Below are positions 1 through 11,800 of a stretch of 64,000 nucleotides of DNA, one piece after another. The stretch lies in NCBI GenBank assembly GCA_014075255.1, contig CP046178.1, forward strand, positions 1,878,894 through 1,942,893, read 5' to 3'. The stretch is from Gammaproteobacteria bacterium (GTDB taxonomy: Bacteria > Pseudomonadota > Gammaproteobacteria > UBA4575). Within the stretch, counting starts at the first letter, position 1; each line of letters opens with the position of its first letter. A program made the translations under genes and the position numbers. A model generated the notes under the pieces. The model made no database searches. It was given only the letters and a program-made list of their open reading frames with translations, and was not told the DNA's origin.

Positions 1-628
1 TGAAGCCGATGCATTAATTATATTGACCGATCAACAAGGAGTGTTTGAGACACCCCCCCAAGACAATTTAGAAAATAAGCTCATTGATGAAATTTCTGCA
101 AATAATACATTGCTAGATAAAGTAGCCGGTCCAAGTGCTGGAGCACTAGGGCGCGGAGGCATGCTAACCAAGGTATCTGCAGCTCGGCTTGCTGCCCGTG
201 CAGGTGCAGCGACAGTGATTGCACCAGGAAAAGTCAGTAATGTTTTATTAGAAATTGCTGATGGTAAACAACACGGAACATTGCTATACCCAGATAACGA
301 ACCTCTAGTTGCTCGTAAACAATGGATTGCTAACCAACTTTATACAAATGGCGAACTCATATTAGATGATGGCGCCTGCCAAGTAATTTGCAAAGATGGG
401 AAAAGTTTATTATCCATTGGCGTTCAAAACGTAAAAGGTAGCTTTGAAAGAGGCGAAGTCGTTAGCTGCTTTAATAGCAAAGGTAAAGAAATAGCGCGTG
501 GACTCGTAAATTACAATGCAAAGGAAGCGAGCCAGCTGAAGGGTAAAGCGAGTACTGAAATTGAATCTACGCTAGGTTATGTTGAAGAACCTGAGTTGAT
601 CCACCGGGATAATCTTGTCGTGCTGTAA
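1..628 (+). CDS. proB: Glutamate 5-kinase, C-terminal part (5' end outside window)
   Basis: ATP-dependent phosphorylation of glutamate, the first step of proline synthesis, in the cytoplasm. The reading frame is open from base 2, and the translation before the first possible TTG start (EADALIIL) already fits the kinase core, so the true start lies upstream. The LTDQQG segment and the GRGGM segment around base 155 match the amino-acid kinase fold. The last ~75 residues (from about base 390) have the character of the PUA domain found in full-length ProB. It converges on rpsT with a 26-base gap and no clear terminator between them. The family assignment is firm. Confidence 0.93.
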   Translation, partial: EADALIILTDQQGVFETPPQDNLENKLIDEISANNTLLDKVAGPSAGALGRGGMLTKVSAARLAARAGAATVIAPGKVSNVLLEIADGKQHGTLLYPDNEPLVARKQWIANQLYTNGELILDDGACQVICKDGKSLLSIGVQNVKGSFERGEVVSCFNSKGKEIARGLVNYNAKEASQLKGKASTEIESTLGYVEEPELIHRDNLVVL

Positions 629-654
629 AGAGAAAAAGTTTCTACAGCGGCTTG

Positions 655-915
655 CTACATAGATTTGATTCGAGCGTTCAGACGACTCTTATGACGTGCC
701 GCTTTGTTGGCATGAATCAGCTTTTTGCTAACGGATGCATCAATCACTGGCACAGCATTTTTATAGGCTTCAGCTGCAGCACTCTTATCACCTGAATCAA
801 TCAATTTGACTACCGCTTTGATCTTGGTGCGTAAGTGAGAACGCTGTCCAGCATTATGTAAGCGGTTTTTAATCGCTTGGCGAGCACGTTTTTTTGCTGA
901 TTGTATATTAGCCAA
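655..915 (-). CDS. rpsT: 30S ribosomal protein S20
   Basis: Primary 16S rRNA-binding protein of the small subunit. The 86-residue, Lys/Arg/Ala-rich product starting MANIQSAKKRARQ and ending in an Arg/Lys-rich tail is the standard S20 length and sequence type. The start codon is TTG (complement of 913–915), with an AGGA-type Shine-Dalgarno about 8 bases upstream. Escherichia coli rpsT also uses UUG, which there takes part in autoregulation, so the weak start looks conserved rather than misannotated. It is transcribed alone, divergently from murJ, with promoters for both within 916–1082. Confidence 0.97.
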   Translation of the reverse strand: MANIQSAKKRARQAIKNRLHNAGQRSHLRTKIKAVVKLIDSGDKSAAAEAYKNAVPVIDASVSKKLIHANKAARHKSRLNARIKSM

Positions 916-1082
916 AATTGATCCTATTACTTGTTATTTATAGCTCAAATATATTGCTTAAATTCTGGGCTATAGTTCTTCTGTTCGGGTCGCGTACTAT
1001 GGTAGTAAGATAAAAAAATGTCAACCTCAAGCCCGTTCATTTCTGCCAACTAACCCCATAAACACCTTATAATTATCCACAA

Positions 1083-2645
1083 ATGGCTGAACACCGCGCC
1101 CTATTCAAGTCTACGGCTGTCATCAGCGCTATGACCTTTATCTCCAGGATCTTCGGCTACATCCGAGATGCGGTGATATTCATCTTTTTGGGCGCCACAG
1201 GTAGCACGGATGCCTTTTTTGTAGCCTTTCGCATCCCCAACTTCCTACGTCGACTCTTCGCTGAGGGAGCTTTCTCTCAAGCCTTTGTGCCGGTGTTATC
1301 CGAGTATAAAGAGAAGCATACAGAACAAGAGATGAAGAACTTGGTCAATCATGCATCAGGAGTGTTGGGCTTAATTTTGTTGCTGATAACGATCGTCGGC
1401 GTACTCATCGCACCGCTACTAATATATGTATTTGCTCCAGGTTTTACTAATGACCCACAGCAATTTGAGCTCACGGGGCAAATGTTGCGTATAACCTTCC
1501 CTTATATATTGTTTATTTCGCTAACCGCCCTATCCGCTGGAATTCTAAATACTTTTAACCAGTTTGCGGTTCCCGCCTTCACACCAACATTTTTAAATCT
1601 TTCACTCATTGCAGCAACCCTGTGGTTGGCGCCACAGTTTGAACAACCCGTGGTTGCTCTGGCTTGGGGTGTATTTATCGCTGGGGTAGCTCAGCTATTA
1701 TTTCAAATCCCTTTTTTAAGCCGCCTGGGTTTATTACCAAAATTTTCTTTGCATGGTGCATCTGACGGAGTTAAAAAAATTGGCCGTCTTATGCTGCCGG
1801 CAATTTTTGGCTCATCAATCGTACAAATTAACCTGTTAATTAATACGCTAATCGCCTCTTTCTTAGCAGTAGGTAGCATTAGCTGGTTATATATATCTGA
1901 TCGTTTTGTCGAACTGCCGTTGGCAATATTTGGTGTCGCTACCGCTACTATCATTCTGCCGAGACTATCAAAACAATACGTTAATCAATCCACCTCAGGT
2001 TTCAATCAAACACTTGAATGGGCTTTAAAGCTCTCAATCTTTATTGCACTACCTAGTGCAATAGGCTTAATTTTATTTGCCAAACCCATTTTAATATCAC
2101 TGATCCAATATCGTGAGTTCACTGTATTCGATACCAACATGGCCTCACTTAGCTTGATGACCTATGCGCTGGGTTTGCCTGCATTCATATTAATAAAAGT
2201 GTTAGCGCCAGGATTTTATTCGCGCCAAGACACTAAGACACCCGTCAAGATTGGCGTGATCGCAATGCTTTGCAGCATTAGCTTAAATCTAGTTTTTTTA
2301 TGGTTATGGACAAAATACAAATTACCAGGCCCGCATGCTGCGCTTGCTTTAGCAACTTCTATATCGGCTTACTTAAATGCCATACTGCTATACATCATGT
2401 TGAAAAAATCAGCATCTATATCGATGCAAGCCGGATGGTCAAAATACTTAACTCAGATCATCATCGCATCAATCCTGATGACACTAGCACTGACACAAGT
2501 ATTACCACTTACGTCACAATGGTTGGAATGGGATAGCTTTAATCGTATTACTGCACTTTTAGGCTTTATGCTGCTGGGGGTAGTGCTGTATATTGGCGCG
2601 CTGGCAGTACTGGGCGTTCGAAAAAAAGATTTTGTACTGCAATAA
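1083..2645 (+). CDS. murJ: Lipid II flippase MurJ (MviN)
   Basis: Inner-membrane flippase that moves the peptidoglycan precursor lipid II to the periplasmic face. The 520-residue product has the family N-terminus (FKSTAVISAMTFISRIFGY) followed by the signature AEGAFSQAFVPVL around residues 61–73, and about 14 hydrophobic segments spread to the C-terminus, as expected of the MOP exporter fold. It is the first gene of an apparent murJ–ribF–ileS–lspA–ispH run. The gap to ribF is 24 bases. The assignment is firm. Confidence 0.96.
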   Translation: MAEHRALFKSTAVISAMTFISRIFGYIRDAVIFIFLGATGSTDAFFVAFRIPNFLRRLFAEGAFSQAFVPVLSEYKEKHTEQEMKNLVNHASGVLGLILLLITIVGVLIAPLLIYVFAPGFTNDPQQFELTGQMLRITFPYILFISLTALSAGILNTFNQFAVPAFTPTFLNLSLIAATLWLAPQFEQPVVALAWGVFIAGVAQLLFQIPFLSRLGLLPKFSLHGASDGVKKIGRLMLPAIFGSSIVQINLLINTLIASFLAVGSISWLYISDRFVELPLAIFGVATATIILPRLSKQYVNQSTSGFNQTLEWALKLSIFIALPSAIGLILFAKPILISLIQYREFTVFDTNMASLSLMTYALGLPAFILIKVLAPGFYSRQDTKTPVKIGVIAMLCSISLNLVFLWLWTKYKLPGPHAALALATSISAYLNAILLYIMLKKSASISMQAGWSKYLTQIIIASILMTLALTQVLPLTSQWLEWDSFNRITALLGFMLLGVVLYIGALAVLGVRKKDFVLQ

Positions 2646-2669
2646 GTTTACTTTACGAATCCCAATCCT

Positions 2670-3602
2670 ATGCAACTCATACGCACTATACATAGCCACA
2701 AAAGTGACTCATCTGGAGTCGTTGCTACAATTGGTAATTTTGATGGTGTGCATCTTGGCCATCAAGTGGTGATCAATAAAATTATCCAACAAGGCGAAGC
2801 ATTAAAATTGCCTTCCATGGTTATTGCATTTGAACCTTCAGCAAATGAATTCTTTCTGGGTCAAAACTCACCTGCTCGTTTGACTAATTTTAGAGAAAAA
2901 TTTTCACTAATTGATAAGTTTGGAATCGATCAGTTTGTCTGTTTAAATTTTAATCACGAATTGGCCAGCATGCCAGCTGAAACATTCATAAATAAAATAT
3001 TAGTAGATACATTGCATATAAAGTATCTTGCTGTTGGCGATAACTTCCGCTTTGGCAAGGATCGGAAAGGCGACTTTGAATTACTGAAAAATTTTGCAAA
3101 TACACTCGACTACCAAGTAGAAGATACTGCCAGCTTTATTAATGATGGCAAACGCGTAAGCAGCAGCTTAATTCGTGGCTTCTTAAAAACAGGAGAATTA
3201 GATAAAGCAGAAAAATTGCTCGGTCGTAAATACTCCATGTCAGGACATGTAATACATGGCGATGAAAAAGGTCGTACCATTGGCTTCCCCACAGCAAATA
3301 TCCCTATTAAACGCAGAAATTGTGCAGTTAGCGGTGTGTTTGCAGTAAATGTATCCATGGAGGATGGTTCTGAATATTGCGGTGTTGCAAACATTGGCCA
3401 TCGACCCACAGTGGGGGGCACTCGTACACAATTAGAAGTACATATATTCAATTTCTCACAAGAGATATATGGAAAGTTTCTTCTAGTAACTTTTTGTAAA
3501 AAACTTCGAGACGAAAAAAAGTTTGAATCATTTGAAGATTTGAAAAATCAAATTGAACAAGACTCTAAGTCTGCACAAAATTATTTTAGTACCACCACCT
3601 AG
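2670..3602 (+). CDS. ribF: Bifunctional riboflavin kinase / FAD synthetase
   Basis: Converts riboflavin to FMN and FMN to FAD. The N-terminal nucleotidyltransferase domain shows [11 protein letters not shown] at about residues 22–32, and the C-terminal riboflavin kinase domain shows [11 protein letters not shown] near residues 203–213. The length of 310 residues is normal. It lies between murJ and ileS, the conserved gammaproteobacterial position, with 20 bases before ileS. I see no FMN riboswitch in the 24-base gap upstream. Confidence 0.96.
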   Translation: MQLIRTIHSHKSDSSGVVATIGNFDGVHLGHQVVINKIIQQGEALKLPSMVIAFEPSANEFFLGQNSPARLTNFREKFSLIDKFGIDQFVCLNFNHELASMPAETFINKILVDTLHIKYLAVGDNFRFGKDRKGDFELLKNFANTLDYQVEDTASFINDGKRVSSSLIRGFLKTGELDKAEKLLGRKYSMSGHVIHGDEKGRTIGFPTANIPIKRRNCAVSGVFAVNVSMEDGSEYCGVANIGHRPTVGGTRTQLEVHIFNFSQEIYGKFLLVTFCKKLRDEKKFESFEDLKNQIEQDSKSAQNYFSTTT

Positions 3603-3622
3603 AGCGCTATAACAATAAAACA

Positions 3623-6466
3623 ATGACTCAGAAAATTAACAATTATAAAGACACTCTAAATCTACCTAAAACTTCCTTCCCTATGAAAGGCAATCTTGCT
3701 CAGCGTGAGCCAGAGATACTTAAGGCATGGGAGAAGCAAGATGTTTATCAGCAAATACGTAATGCTCGCAAAGGTGCGAAACGTTTTATTCTTCATGATG
3801 GCCCACCCTATGCAAATGGCGACATTCATATCGGTCACGCGGTTAATAAAATTCTTAAAGACATCATTATCAAAAGCAAAACTTTATCTGGCTTTGATGT
3901 TCCATATGTTCCTGGTTGGGACTGTCATGGTCTACCCATTGAACATCAAGTAGAAAAAAAAATTGGTAAGGCGGGGACTAAAAAAACCCATAAAGAATTT
4001 CGTGATGCATGTCGCTTATATGCTGGAAAACAAATAGACAAACAACGAGTTGATTTTAAACGCTTAGGCATCTTTGGCGAATGGAATGAACCCTATCGCA
4101 CTATGGATTTTGGTTTTGAAGCAGACATCGTACGCACTATAGGCAGAATTTTCTCCAAAGGCCATATCATTCGTGGTTTTAAACCGGTGTACTGGAGTGT
4201 TGTCGGTGGATCTGCATTAGCAGAAGCCGAAGTTGAATATCAAGACAAAACATCTTTTGCAATTGATGTGCAATTTAAAGTTGTAGATGAAAATGAATTT
4301 TTAAATAAGTGTCAAAACATCTCTAGTGAAGGACCTGTATCTATAGTTATCTGGACCACTACACCCTGGACACTACCTTCAAACCAAGCAGTATCGCTAC
4401 ATCCTGAATTAGACTACGTTTTGGTTGAATGCGAACACAATAATACTCAACAACGTTTGTTATTTGCAGACGCACTTCATGAAACGTGTTTAAAAAAATA
4501 TGAAATCGACGACTATAAAATAGTAGGTAAATGCAAAGGCAAAGATTTAGAAAATTTACAACTTCAACATCCTTTCTATAATAAGACGGTTCCGATCATC
4601 CTCGGTGACCACGTAACCACCGAAACAGGAACCGGTGCTGTACATACTGCACCCGATCATGGCGTAGACGATTTCAATGTCGGCAAGAAGTACTCCATCG
4701 GTACATTGAACCTAGTTGATGACCATGGCGTGTTTAAAGAAGAAACTGAATTATTTGCTGGTGAGCATGTATATAAAGTGGATGAAAAAGTAATTGAAAC
4801 CTTAATTACTAATAACAGCTTAATTTATCAAACTAAATTCCAGCATAGCTTCCCGCACTGCTGGCGCACTAAGACTCCTCTTATATATCGTGCTACCCCA
4901 CAGTGGTTTATCAGTATGAATGCTAACAACTTGCTGACTGAAGTAAATCAACAAGTTGGGGGCGTTGAATGGATTCCTGATTGGGGTAAAACTCGAATTG
5001 AAGGCATGTTGGCCAGCCGCCCGGATTGGTGTATTTCCAGGCAAAGAACCTGGGGCGTTCCAATTACCTTTTTCATCGACAAAAATACTGAGCAACCACA
5101 CCCGAATACAGCAGAGTTGATTGAACAGATTGCACAGAAAATTGAACAAGATGGAATGGATGCTTGGTATGAGCTAGATATAAATGAAGTCTTAGGTGAT
5201 GAAGCCAATCAATATAAAAAGGTTACTGATACTCTTGATGTTTGGTTTGAAGCAGGAGTCTCGCATTTTGCAGTAGTGCGTAAACGATTAGATATAGACT
5301 TCAACAACAATGAACGTGCAAACCTATACCTTGAAGGTTCCGATCAACACCGTGGCTGGTTTCAATCTTCATTAATAACATCTGTAGCCATGAATGGAGT
5401 TGCGCCTTACAAGCAAGTTGTCACCCATGGATTTACGATGGACGCGGAAGGCAAAAAAATGTCTAAATCCATAGGCAATGTCATCGCACCGCAAAAAATT
5501 TGTAACTCCTTAGGTGCCGATGTTCTTCGACTTTGGATCTCATCAACAGATTATGGTAACGAACAAAATGTTTCGGATGAAATTTTAACCAGAGCTTCGG
5601 ATGCCTACCGACGCATACGCAATACTTTGCGCTACTTATTATCTAACCTTGATGGTTTTAACCCCGATACTGACGAAGTTACTGCTGAAGAAATGGTGTC
5701 GCTAGATCATTGGATTGTCTGCAAAACAAATTCGGTGCAAAAACAAATCAAGCAACATTATGAGAAATACCAATTTCACTCTATTTACCATTTACTACAT
5801 AACTTTTGTATTTTAGAGTTGGGCAGTAGTTACTTGGATATTATTAAAGACCGGCAGTACACAACCAGGTCAAACAGTCATGCAAGAAAATCAGCGCAAA
5901 CCGCTATGTTTCATATTGCGGAAGCTTTAATCCGCTGGATTACACCAATATTGAGTTTTACTGCACATGAAGCTTGGCAACATCTCCCCGGTGATCGTAC
6001 TCAATCAGTGTTTATACAAGAATGGTACGGCTTAGAACAGTTTGAATCGTTTGGAGAGATTACAGATACAAAGTGGGATGGAATTCTTGAAACTAAGGAA
6101 AAAATCAGCAAGGAATTAGAAGAATTAAGAAACAATAAAGAGATTGGTTCTTCCTTAGATGCCGAAGTAAAAATTTGGAATGCACCAGAATATATAAAGA
6201 AAGTCACAAACGATGAATTACGATTCGTATTTATAACTTCATATGCCGATTTAGAGGATGGAGCTGCGCCTAGCACTGCTCATAAATTCACTAATGCGGA
6301 TGGCGCAGAATATTATGCAGAAGTAAAAAAATCTAAGCATCAAAAATGTGTGCGCTGTTGGCATCATCGAGAAGATGTAGGCGCAGACAGTCAACACTCA
6401 GAACTATGTTCCCGATGTATTAGTAATTTACCAGATGGCACTGGAGAGGCTCGTAAATATGCTTAA
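3623..6466 (+). CDS. ileS: Isoleucine--tRNA ligase
   Basis: Class I aminoacyl-tRNA synthetase charging tRNA-Ile, with editing of misactivated valine. The 947-residue protein has the HIGH motif (HIGH at residues 69–72), the class I KMSKS loop near residue 612 and the editing (CP1) domain between them (for example [16 protein letters not shown]). At the C-terminus it has a zinc site of two cysteine pairs (KCVRCW and CSRC), typical of the bacterial enzyme. Its stop codon overlaps the lspA start by 8 bases, so the two are probably translationally coupled. Confidence 0.97.
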   Translation: MTQKINNYKDTLNLPKTSFPMKGNLAQREPEILKAWEKQDVYQQIRNARKGAKRFILHDGPPYANGDIHIGHAVNKILKDIIIKSKTLSGFDVPYVPGWDCHGLPIEHQVEKKIGKAGTKKTHKEFRDACRLYAGKQIDKQRVDFKRLGIFGEWNEPYRTMDFGFEADIVRTIGRIFSKGHIIRGFKPVYWSVVGGSALAEAEVEYQDKTSFAIDVQFKVVDENEFLNKCQNISSEGPVSIVIWTTTPWTLPSNQAVSLHPELDYVLVECEHNNTQQRLLFADALHETCLKKYEIDDYKIVGKCKGKDLENLQLQHPFYNKTVPIILGDHVTTETGTGAVHTAPDHGVDDFNVGKKYSIGTLNLVDDHGVFKEETELFAGEHVYKVDEKVIETLITNNSLIYQTKFQHSFPHCWRTKTPLIYRATPQWFISMNANNLLTEVNQQVGGVEWIPDWGKTRIEGMLASRPDWCISRQRTWGVPITFFIDKNTEQPHPNTAELIEQIAQKIEQDGMDAWYELDINEVLGDEANQYKKVTDTLDVWFEAGVSHFAVVRKRLDIDFNNNERANLYLEGSDQHRGWFQSSLITSVAMNGVAPYKQVVTHGFTMDAEGKKMSKSIGNVIAPQKICNSLGADVLRLWISSTDYGNEQNVSDEILTRASDAYRRIRNTLRYLLSNLDGFNPDTDEVTAEEMVSLDHWIVCKTNSVQKQIKQHYEKYQFHSIYHLLHNFCILELGSSYLDIIKDRQYTTRSNSHARKSAQTAMFHIAEALIRWITPILSFTAHEAWQHLPGDRTQSVFIQEWYGLEQFESFGEITDTKWDGILETKEKISKELEELRNNKEIGSSLDAEVKIWNAPEYIKKVTNDELRFVFITSYADLEDGAAPSTAHKFTNADGAEYYAEVKKSKHQKCVRCWHHREDVGADSQHSELCSRCISNLPDGTGEARKYA

Positions 6467-6971
6467 GTGGCTTTGGTTAACTGCATTAGTCGTAATACTG
6501 GATCAAGTCAGCAAACAAGCTGCTGTACATTTTTTAACGCCTCATGATCCACAAGCTTTTTTGCCATTCTTTAATTTCACCTTAACTTTCAATAAAGGTG
6601 CTGCGTTTAGTTTCTTAAGCAACGCAGGTGGTTGGCAGCGTTGGTTTTTTACGGTATTAGCAGTAGGTGTTAGTATTTTTATTTTTCTTTGGCTTAAAAA
6701 ACTTAACAATAAAGAAAAATTACTAGCTACGAGTTTAGCATTGATACTAGGCGGTGCAATTGGCAATGTAATTGATCGCAGTATTTATGGGCATGTAATA
6801 GATTTCATTGACTGGTTTTATCCTTCCGGTGATGGATGCCTACCCTTCTTCTTTTCTATTAATCAAATAACTTGCCATTGGCCCACATTTAATCTTGCGG
6901 ATTCAGCGATTTTTCTAGGTGCAGCACTTATGATTATTCAAGCCGTATTTTCCAAGGAAGAAACAGAATAA
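6459..6971 (+). CDS. lspA: Lipoprotein signal peptidase (signal peptidase II)
   Basis: Inner-membrane aspartic protease that removes signal peptides from diacylated prolipoproteins. I start it at the ATG inside the end of ileS ([16 protein letters not shown]), giving 170 residues. An upstream frame extension starting at 6435 would add eight residues with no better support. The catalytic aspartates are in [15 protein letters not shown] and [11 protein letters not shown] segment between them ([20 protein letters not shown]) is about 15 residues longer than in the common form. The last base of its stop is the first base of the ispH ATG. In Pseudomonas an FKBP-type isomerase gene follows lspA; it is absent here. 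Confidence 0.95.
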   Translation: MLKWLWLTALVVILDQVSKQAAVHFLTPHDPQAFLPFFNFTLTFNKGAAFSFLSNAGGWQRWFFTVLAVGVSIFIFLWLKKLNNKEKLLATSLALILGGAIGNVIDRSIYGHVIDFIDWFYPSGDGCLPFFFSINQITCHWPTFNLADSAIFLGAALMIIQAVFSKEETE

Positions 6972-7915
6972 TGGATGTATTGCTAGCCAATCCACGCGGT
7001 TTTTGTGCCGGAGTAGATCGTGCGATTGAAATTGTAGAACGTGCCCTTAAAATGTTTGGAGCACCAATCTATGTTCGTCATGAGGTTGTACATAACAAAT
7101 TTGTAGTAAACAATCTAAAAGAAAAAGGTGCGATCTTTGTAGATGAGCTACACGAAGTGCCAGATGGCTCTACGGTAATTTTTAGTGCACACGGTGTGTC
7201 TAAAGCCGTTCAAAATGAAGCTAAAAATCGTGATGTAAAAGTATTTGATGCGACTTGCCCTCTTGTTACCAAAGTTCATTTAGAAGTTGTGCGCTATAGC
7301 AAAGATGGACTAGACACTATTTTAATAGGACACAAAGGTCATCCAGAAGTAGAAGGCACCATGGGGCAGTACGATGACTCATATGGTGGACAGATACACT
7401 TAGTTGAAAATGCTGATGATGTTGCAAACCTAAGCGTTGGCAACACCAACAAAACGGCGTTTGTTACACAAACCACTTTGTCTGTCGACGACACTAGCGA
7501 TGTTATTGATGCTTTAAGAAACCGATTTCCAAGTATCATTGGCCCCAAAAAAGATGATATCTGCTACGCCACACAAAACAGGCAAGATGCAGTAAAAAAA
7601 TTGGTAGCATCTTGCGATCTTTTATTAGTAATAGGCTCTAAAGCCAGCTCCAACTCAAACCGCTTGCGAGAAATTGCAGACAAAAACGGAATTCAAGCTC
7701 ATCTAATAGATGGTCCTGAATATATCCAAGATTCATGGCTAGAGAATAAAACAAGAATTGGGGTTACAGCCGGCGCATCCGCACCAGAAGTATTAGTGCA
7801 ACGTGTAATCCAACACTTAAAAGAAAAAGAAAAAGCAATAGTTACTGAGGATCTAGGCAAAACAGAAAATGTAGTGTTTCCACTACCGAAAATATTTAGA
7901 GAAAGCTTAAATTAA
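6971..7915 (+). CDS. ispH: 4-hydroxy-3-methylbut-2-enyl diphosphate reductase
   Basis: Last step of the MEP isoprenoid pathway, making IPP and DMAPP with an iron–sulfur cluster. The three cluster cysteines are visible in [13 protein letters not shown] (residue 12), [11 protein letters not shown] and [11 protein letters not shown]. The substrate-binding motifs [11 protein letters not shown] and FVTQTT are intact. The length of 314 residues is normal. It starts on the lspA stop (TAATG) and converges on the pilin gene below, overlapping it by 4 bases, so no separate terminator exists between the two transcription units. Confidence 0.97.
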   Translation: MDVLLANPRGFCAGVDRAIEIVERALKMFGAPIYVRHEVVHNKFVVNNLKEKGAIFVDELHEVPDGSTVIFSAHGVSKAVQNEAKNRDVKVFDATCPLVTKVHLEVVRYSKDGLDTILIGHKGHPEVEGTMGQYDDSYGGQIHLVENADDVANLSVGNTNKTAFVTQTTLSVDDTSDVIDALRNRFPSIIGPKKDDICYATQNRQDAVKKLVASCDLLLVIGSKASSNSNRLREIADKNGIQAHLIDGPEYIQDSWLENKTRIGVTAGASAPEVLVQRVIQHLKEKEKAIVTEDLGKTENVVFPLPKIFRESLN

Positions 7916-8310
7916 TCCCATCCACACTCTGCAGCAGTCAAGCTGCCACTCGCTACGGCTTTAGCTTGTGTTTGATCAATTGTAAAATTACCGCATTTAT
8001 CATTAGTCTGTTGACCGGCTCGAGTTGCAGTAATTGTAAATACTTGAGCACCTACTATCGTACCGGTAACCGCAATTGTATAAAACTGCTCCGGACTTGT
8101 CGCAGGAACAACTGCGCCTCCGCCATATTGACCAAACTGCGTGTAGTGACGTTCCATTATTGCTGCAGCATCCATTAGTGCAGCCTTTGCATCCGAACGA
8201 CGAGTTTTTCTAATTTGCTCTTGATAACTTGGGTAGGCAATAGATGCGATGACTGCTACCACAGCGACTGTAATCATTAACTCAATTAGGGTAAATCCAC
8301 GTGTTTTCAT
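7912..8310 (-). CDS. pilE: Type IV pilin-like protein, second PilE of operon A
   Basis: Type IV pilus minor-pilin-like protein. With the start at 8310 it has the short leader MKTRG, then the prepilin motif [25 protein letters not shown] with Glu5, cut by the prepilin peptidase after Gly. An in-frame ATG at 8319 would add three residues. The C-terminus has the conserved pair of cysteines ([11 protein letters not shown] and ECGWD) that closes a D-region loop. It is the last gene of the downstream pilus operon, 125 bases after another PilE-like gene, probably an in-operon duplication. Confidence 0.88.
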   Translation of the reverse strand: MKTRGFTLIELMITVAVVAVIASIAYPSYQEQIRKTRRSDAKAALMDAAAIMERHYTQFGQYGGGAVVPATSPEQFYTIAVTGTIVGAQVFTITATRAGQQTNDKCGNFTIDQTQAKAVASGSLTAAECGWD

Positions 8311-8435
8311 ACTAATCATAATATAGGGTTACTATCTAACTATAAATTGACAATCTCAATGGGCACGATCACTCGATACCAAAGGCAATGTATACAAGAC
8401 AGATGGAATGAGATATTGCTCTCATACAAAATGAA

Positions 8436-8888
8436 TCACCAACACGCTGCTACATCAGCACTTTGCGCTGCAGTATCCGAACACTTAGTTGTACCGCCCA
8501 CAATAGTGCATTTTACACCTGTTTGATCAATAGTAAGAGACCCGCATGTTGCATCATCTTGACTCGCAGTAGGCGTTGCTCGTAATGTGTATGTTGTTGC
8601 GGTTCTTGTAGTTGCCGCTATAGTATATTTTGCAGTAGAACCATCATTGGGCGATTGTGTAATGGGTAGCGCAACTGCAGGAGCAGGATTATATACACCT
8701 GTCTCAGAAAATAACCGCTCCATAAATTGTGATAACTCCAATAAGTCCGCAGTAGACACTGCTCGATTTGTCTTAGTTATGTGAGCTTGGTAAGAAGGAT
8801 AGCCTATCGAAGCGAGTATGCCAATGATAGCTATCACAATCATCAATTCAATCAACGTTATACCAGAACTTTTTCTATTACTATTCAT
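8436..8888 (-). CDS. pilE: Type IV pilin-like protein, first PilE of operon A
   Basis: Type IV pilus minor-pilin-like protein of the PilE group. I start at 8888 (MNSNRKSSG), leaving an 11-base gap to the pilY1 stop; a start at 8918 would overlap pilY1 and give an unusually long leader. After the Gly cleavage site comes ITLIELMIVIAIIGILASIGYPSYQ with Glu5. The C-terminal half carries TCGSLTIDQTGVKC and a final CW, giving the disulfide-loop cysteines. The gene order pilY1–pilE is that of Pseudomonas minor-pilin operons. Confidence 0.88.
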   Translation of the reverse strand: MNSNRKSSGITLIELMIVIAIIGILASIGYPSYQAHITKTNRAVSTADLLELSQFMERLFSETGVYNPAPAVALPITQSPNDGSTAKYTIAATTRTATTYTLRATPTASQDDATCGSLTIDQTGVKCTIVGGTTKCSDTAAQSADVAACW

Positions 8889-8899
8889 ATCTAAAATAC

Positions 8900-11800
8900 C
8901 TATTGTAACTGTCGCCAAGATTGTCGCCCAATCGCCCTTGGATCAACACTAGTTTGAACATTTTGAATTGAGCCATCAATTCCAGAAATAATTCTGTATT
9001 CAGACGTACCACTGGATGCAGAAATAATTGCAGGTGGCCCAAGCGTTCCTTTTATAAATATACCTGAAGCAACTGTGCCTGTTGAGTTGTAGATCACCAA
9101 GTCATTGGCATCAATGAAACCATCACCGTTAACATCAAATACAGATTCTCCAAGTCTCGCACCGCTAAGTGCATCGAGATCCATTAACAGTGATACTCCA
9201 CCCCCATCGCATGGACTGGCTGAAGGTGTATAAGTTGTAAATATTGCTCTTCCAAATCGAGTTAATGATCTTGCAATTATTCTTTCGCCAAAAGCATCTG
9301 GATCTGATCCAGCGTCCGGTCCATCCGGCGCCAATAGGTCCATAAACCAGCCTCGCTTACTCGCGTAATTAATAGTATAGCCTGAAGTAACTCGCACACG
9401 ATTAGTCAATACATCATCACTTGGGTCAGATGGAGTACCGTTGTCATCATACTCATCTTGCTCTGATAGAATTTCTTGCTGTACGAGAGCGCTTCGACCA
9501 GTAGTAATTGCAGCACCGATATCATTAACGCTATAAACACTATTTTGTGCAGGACTAGTTGGGATAACATTATCACCAATCTCAAGATATTTTCCCGTAC
9601 CAAAAATTACATTAAAACCTCCATCAGGGTTGTATGCTATAGAAGGTCTACTTGTAATGGGTTGCTCAACACCATTTGCATCCGTTGCTGAAAACAAAGG
9701 AACTGGAGTGCCAGATGACTGATATGCAACATCCCAATTGGAAGCGTTAGTGTCTGATAGATCAAACTTCCACATATTACCGAGTAAATCTCCCGCATAT
9801 GCTCTATCCACTATGCCATCTAAATCTACATCTACTAAAGTTGGTTCAGATAGTCCATTAGGATTCGCAAAACTACCTGCACCTGTATTAATAACCTTGA
9901 TAATAGATCCATCGTCGGCATCTAAAATAAATAATCGTGCTTGTTGACTGGTACTGTTATAACCGTTACCAAACACTACCCCCCATTTGCCATTTTTCAT
10001 TCTCACAACTTGAGGTGTAGTAAGCACATAACCGACCTCATCACTACCGTTGGAAACATCAGTATCGGTTTTAAATTCCCACATAACATCAGATGTACCA
10101 AAACTTGTAGGGTCAGTAATGTCTAGTGCATACAGTCCTTTTGCTCCTGCACCAAATGCACCCATCAGCATCGTTTTCCATGCACTGCCTAGATATGCAT
10201 CTGCAATACCCACCGTTGCATTTACAAAGTACTCATGGTTGTAATTTGGCTTGGTTAAGTTCTCCAATTTACCGTGTATATGGCTTGGTATATAAGCAAA
10301 AATTTCTTTACCAGCGCTAGAAGGAGATGTGTCATAAGTATCTTGAAATGCATGCAACATGCCATCATTAGAACCTACGTAGACAATATTGAAAAACTCG
10401 TTATTCCCACCTTTGAATTTTGTAATTTTGCTCGCCAAATAACTCGCATAGCTACTACCTTCACTGCCTGGCAAATCTTCGTAGAAAAAGTTTTCTGTAC
10501 TAGAAGTTACAGGAGTTGAGTTAACCAAATCTCCAATTAAGTAAGTTCGATCTCTAAATATACCAGTTGCAGACTGACTTTCTTCTCTAGATTGATCGCC
10601 ACGAATGTAGTTAACAATTTCAGCATTCGAAGCTCCACCAATCGTAACGGTTGCAGTCTCATGCGCTTCAACTTCTGCAATATGTATAAATGGCGTGTTG
10701 TTAAAAGTAGCTCCTGGTTTTTGTAAACGTATATAACGTCCAGGAATACCCACATTCTGAGTAATAAGATTTGAAGAGATTTCTGGGATGATTTCAATTG
10801 CATTAATTAGTGGATCGCCCCCTGATTCCTCTCTAAAATCAAGATCTAATATGCCTTCTACTGTTTCGTCATCTCCATATCTAAGCACTACTGTCTGAGC
10901 TGTGTCTTGGCCAACTGCTCCGATATCATAATCATCTAAAGCTATTTGATTGTTATCAAACTCAACATCTAGAACTAGATCAGTCCCACCTGAACTATCA
11001 GAGAAGTGCAATATTACATAATAAGCAACTGTCGTATCTGGTATAGGAATATTAAATCTAACTTCACCATTTCTATCGATATCTGTTTTATATAGTGATT
11101 CATCACTCGTATCACCTAATAGCGGTCCACTATTTGTATTCGTTATGCTAGCGCTATTCGTATTGGCGCTACCACTTTGAAGATATGCAGTATCTGCTTC
11201 CCATTCTCTACCTTGAGCATCTGTAAAATCAACGCTTGAACCTGCATTAATGCGAATAGGCTCACCAGTAAGCTGGCTTACATGATCAGCGTTCGACAAT
11301 GCAGTTGCTAGATCATTACCAGAAAAAGGTGTATCGGCAACCATGAGAATCGTATTACTCAAGCGTTTTTCATGCGTTGAATCAGAACGGTTATAAATAT
11401 TGATATGGCTGACATCTTTAACTGATTGCAAATCAACATCCACCCAATCATTAGCTGTTAATCCGCAAGTATGGTTAACTGAGCCTGGAGCGACTGTAAA
11501 GTTACCATTGGTATCACCGTCAACCACCTTAGATGCTGGCCCTGTAGTTTCATAATTACATTCACTTATTGCACTTGCAGTAGCACCTGTTACTGGTACC
11601 ACTACCGTAGTGGTTGAACTGCCCGAACCGCCTAAAGTTACATTGGCGTCAGTAAATGTCTTAGCAGTTGGGGTGCCGCTCACATCTACAGTAGTAAATA
11701 TTTTTCGTGCGGCATGAGCAGGGGGCTCAGAATTAGCATCCCATACTTGGGTGTTTACAGAACCATCTAAATTTAAAGAAAGTGCATTTAGATTGCCACT

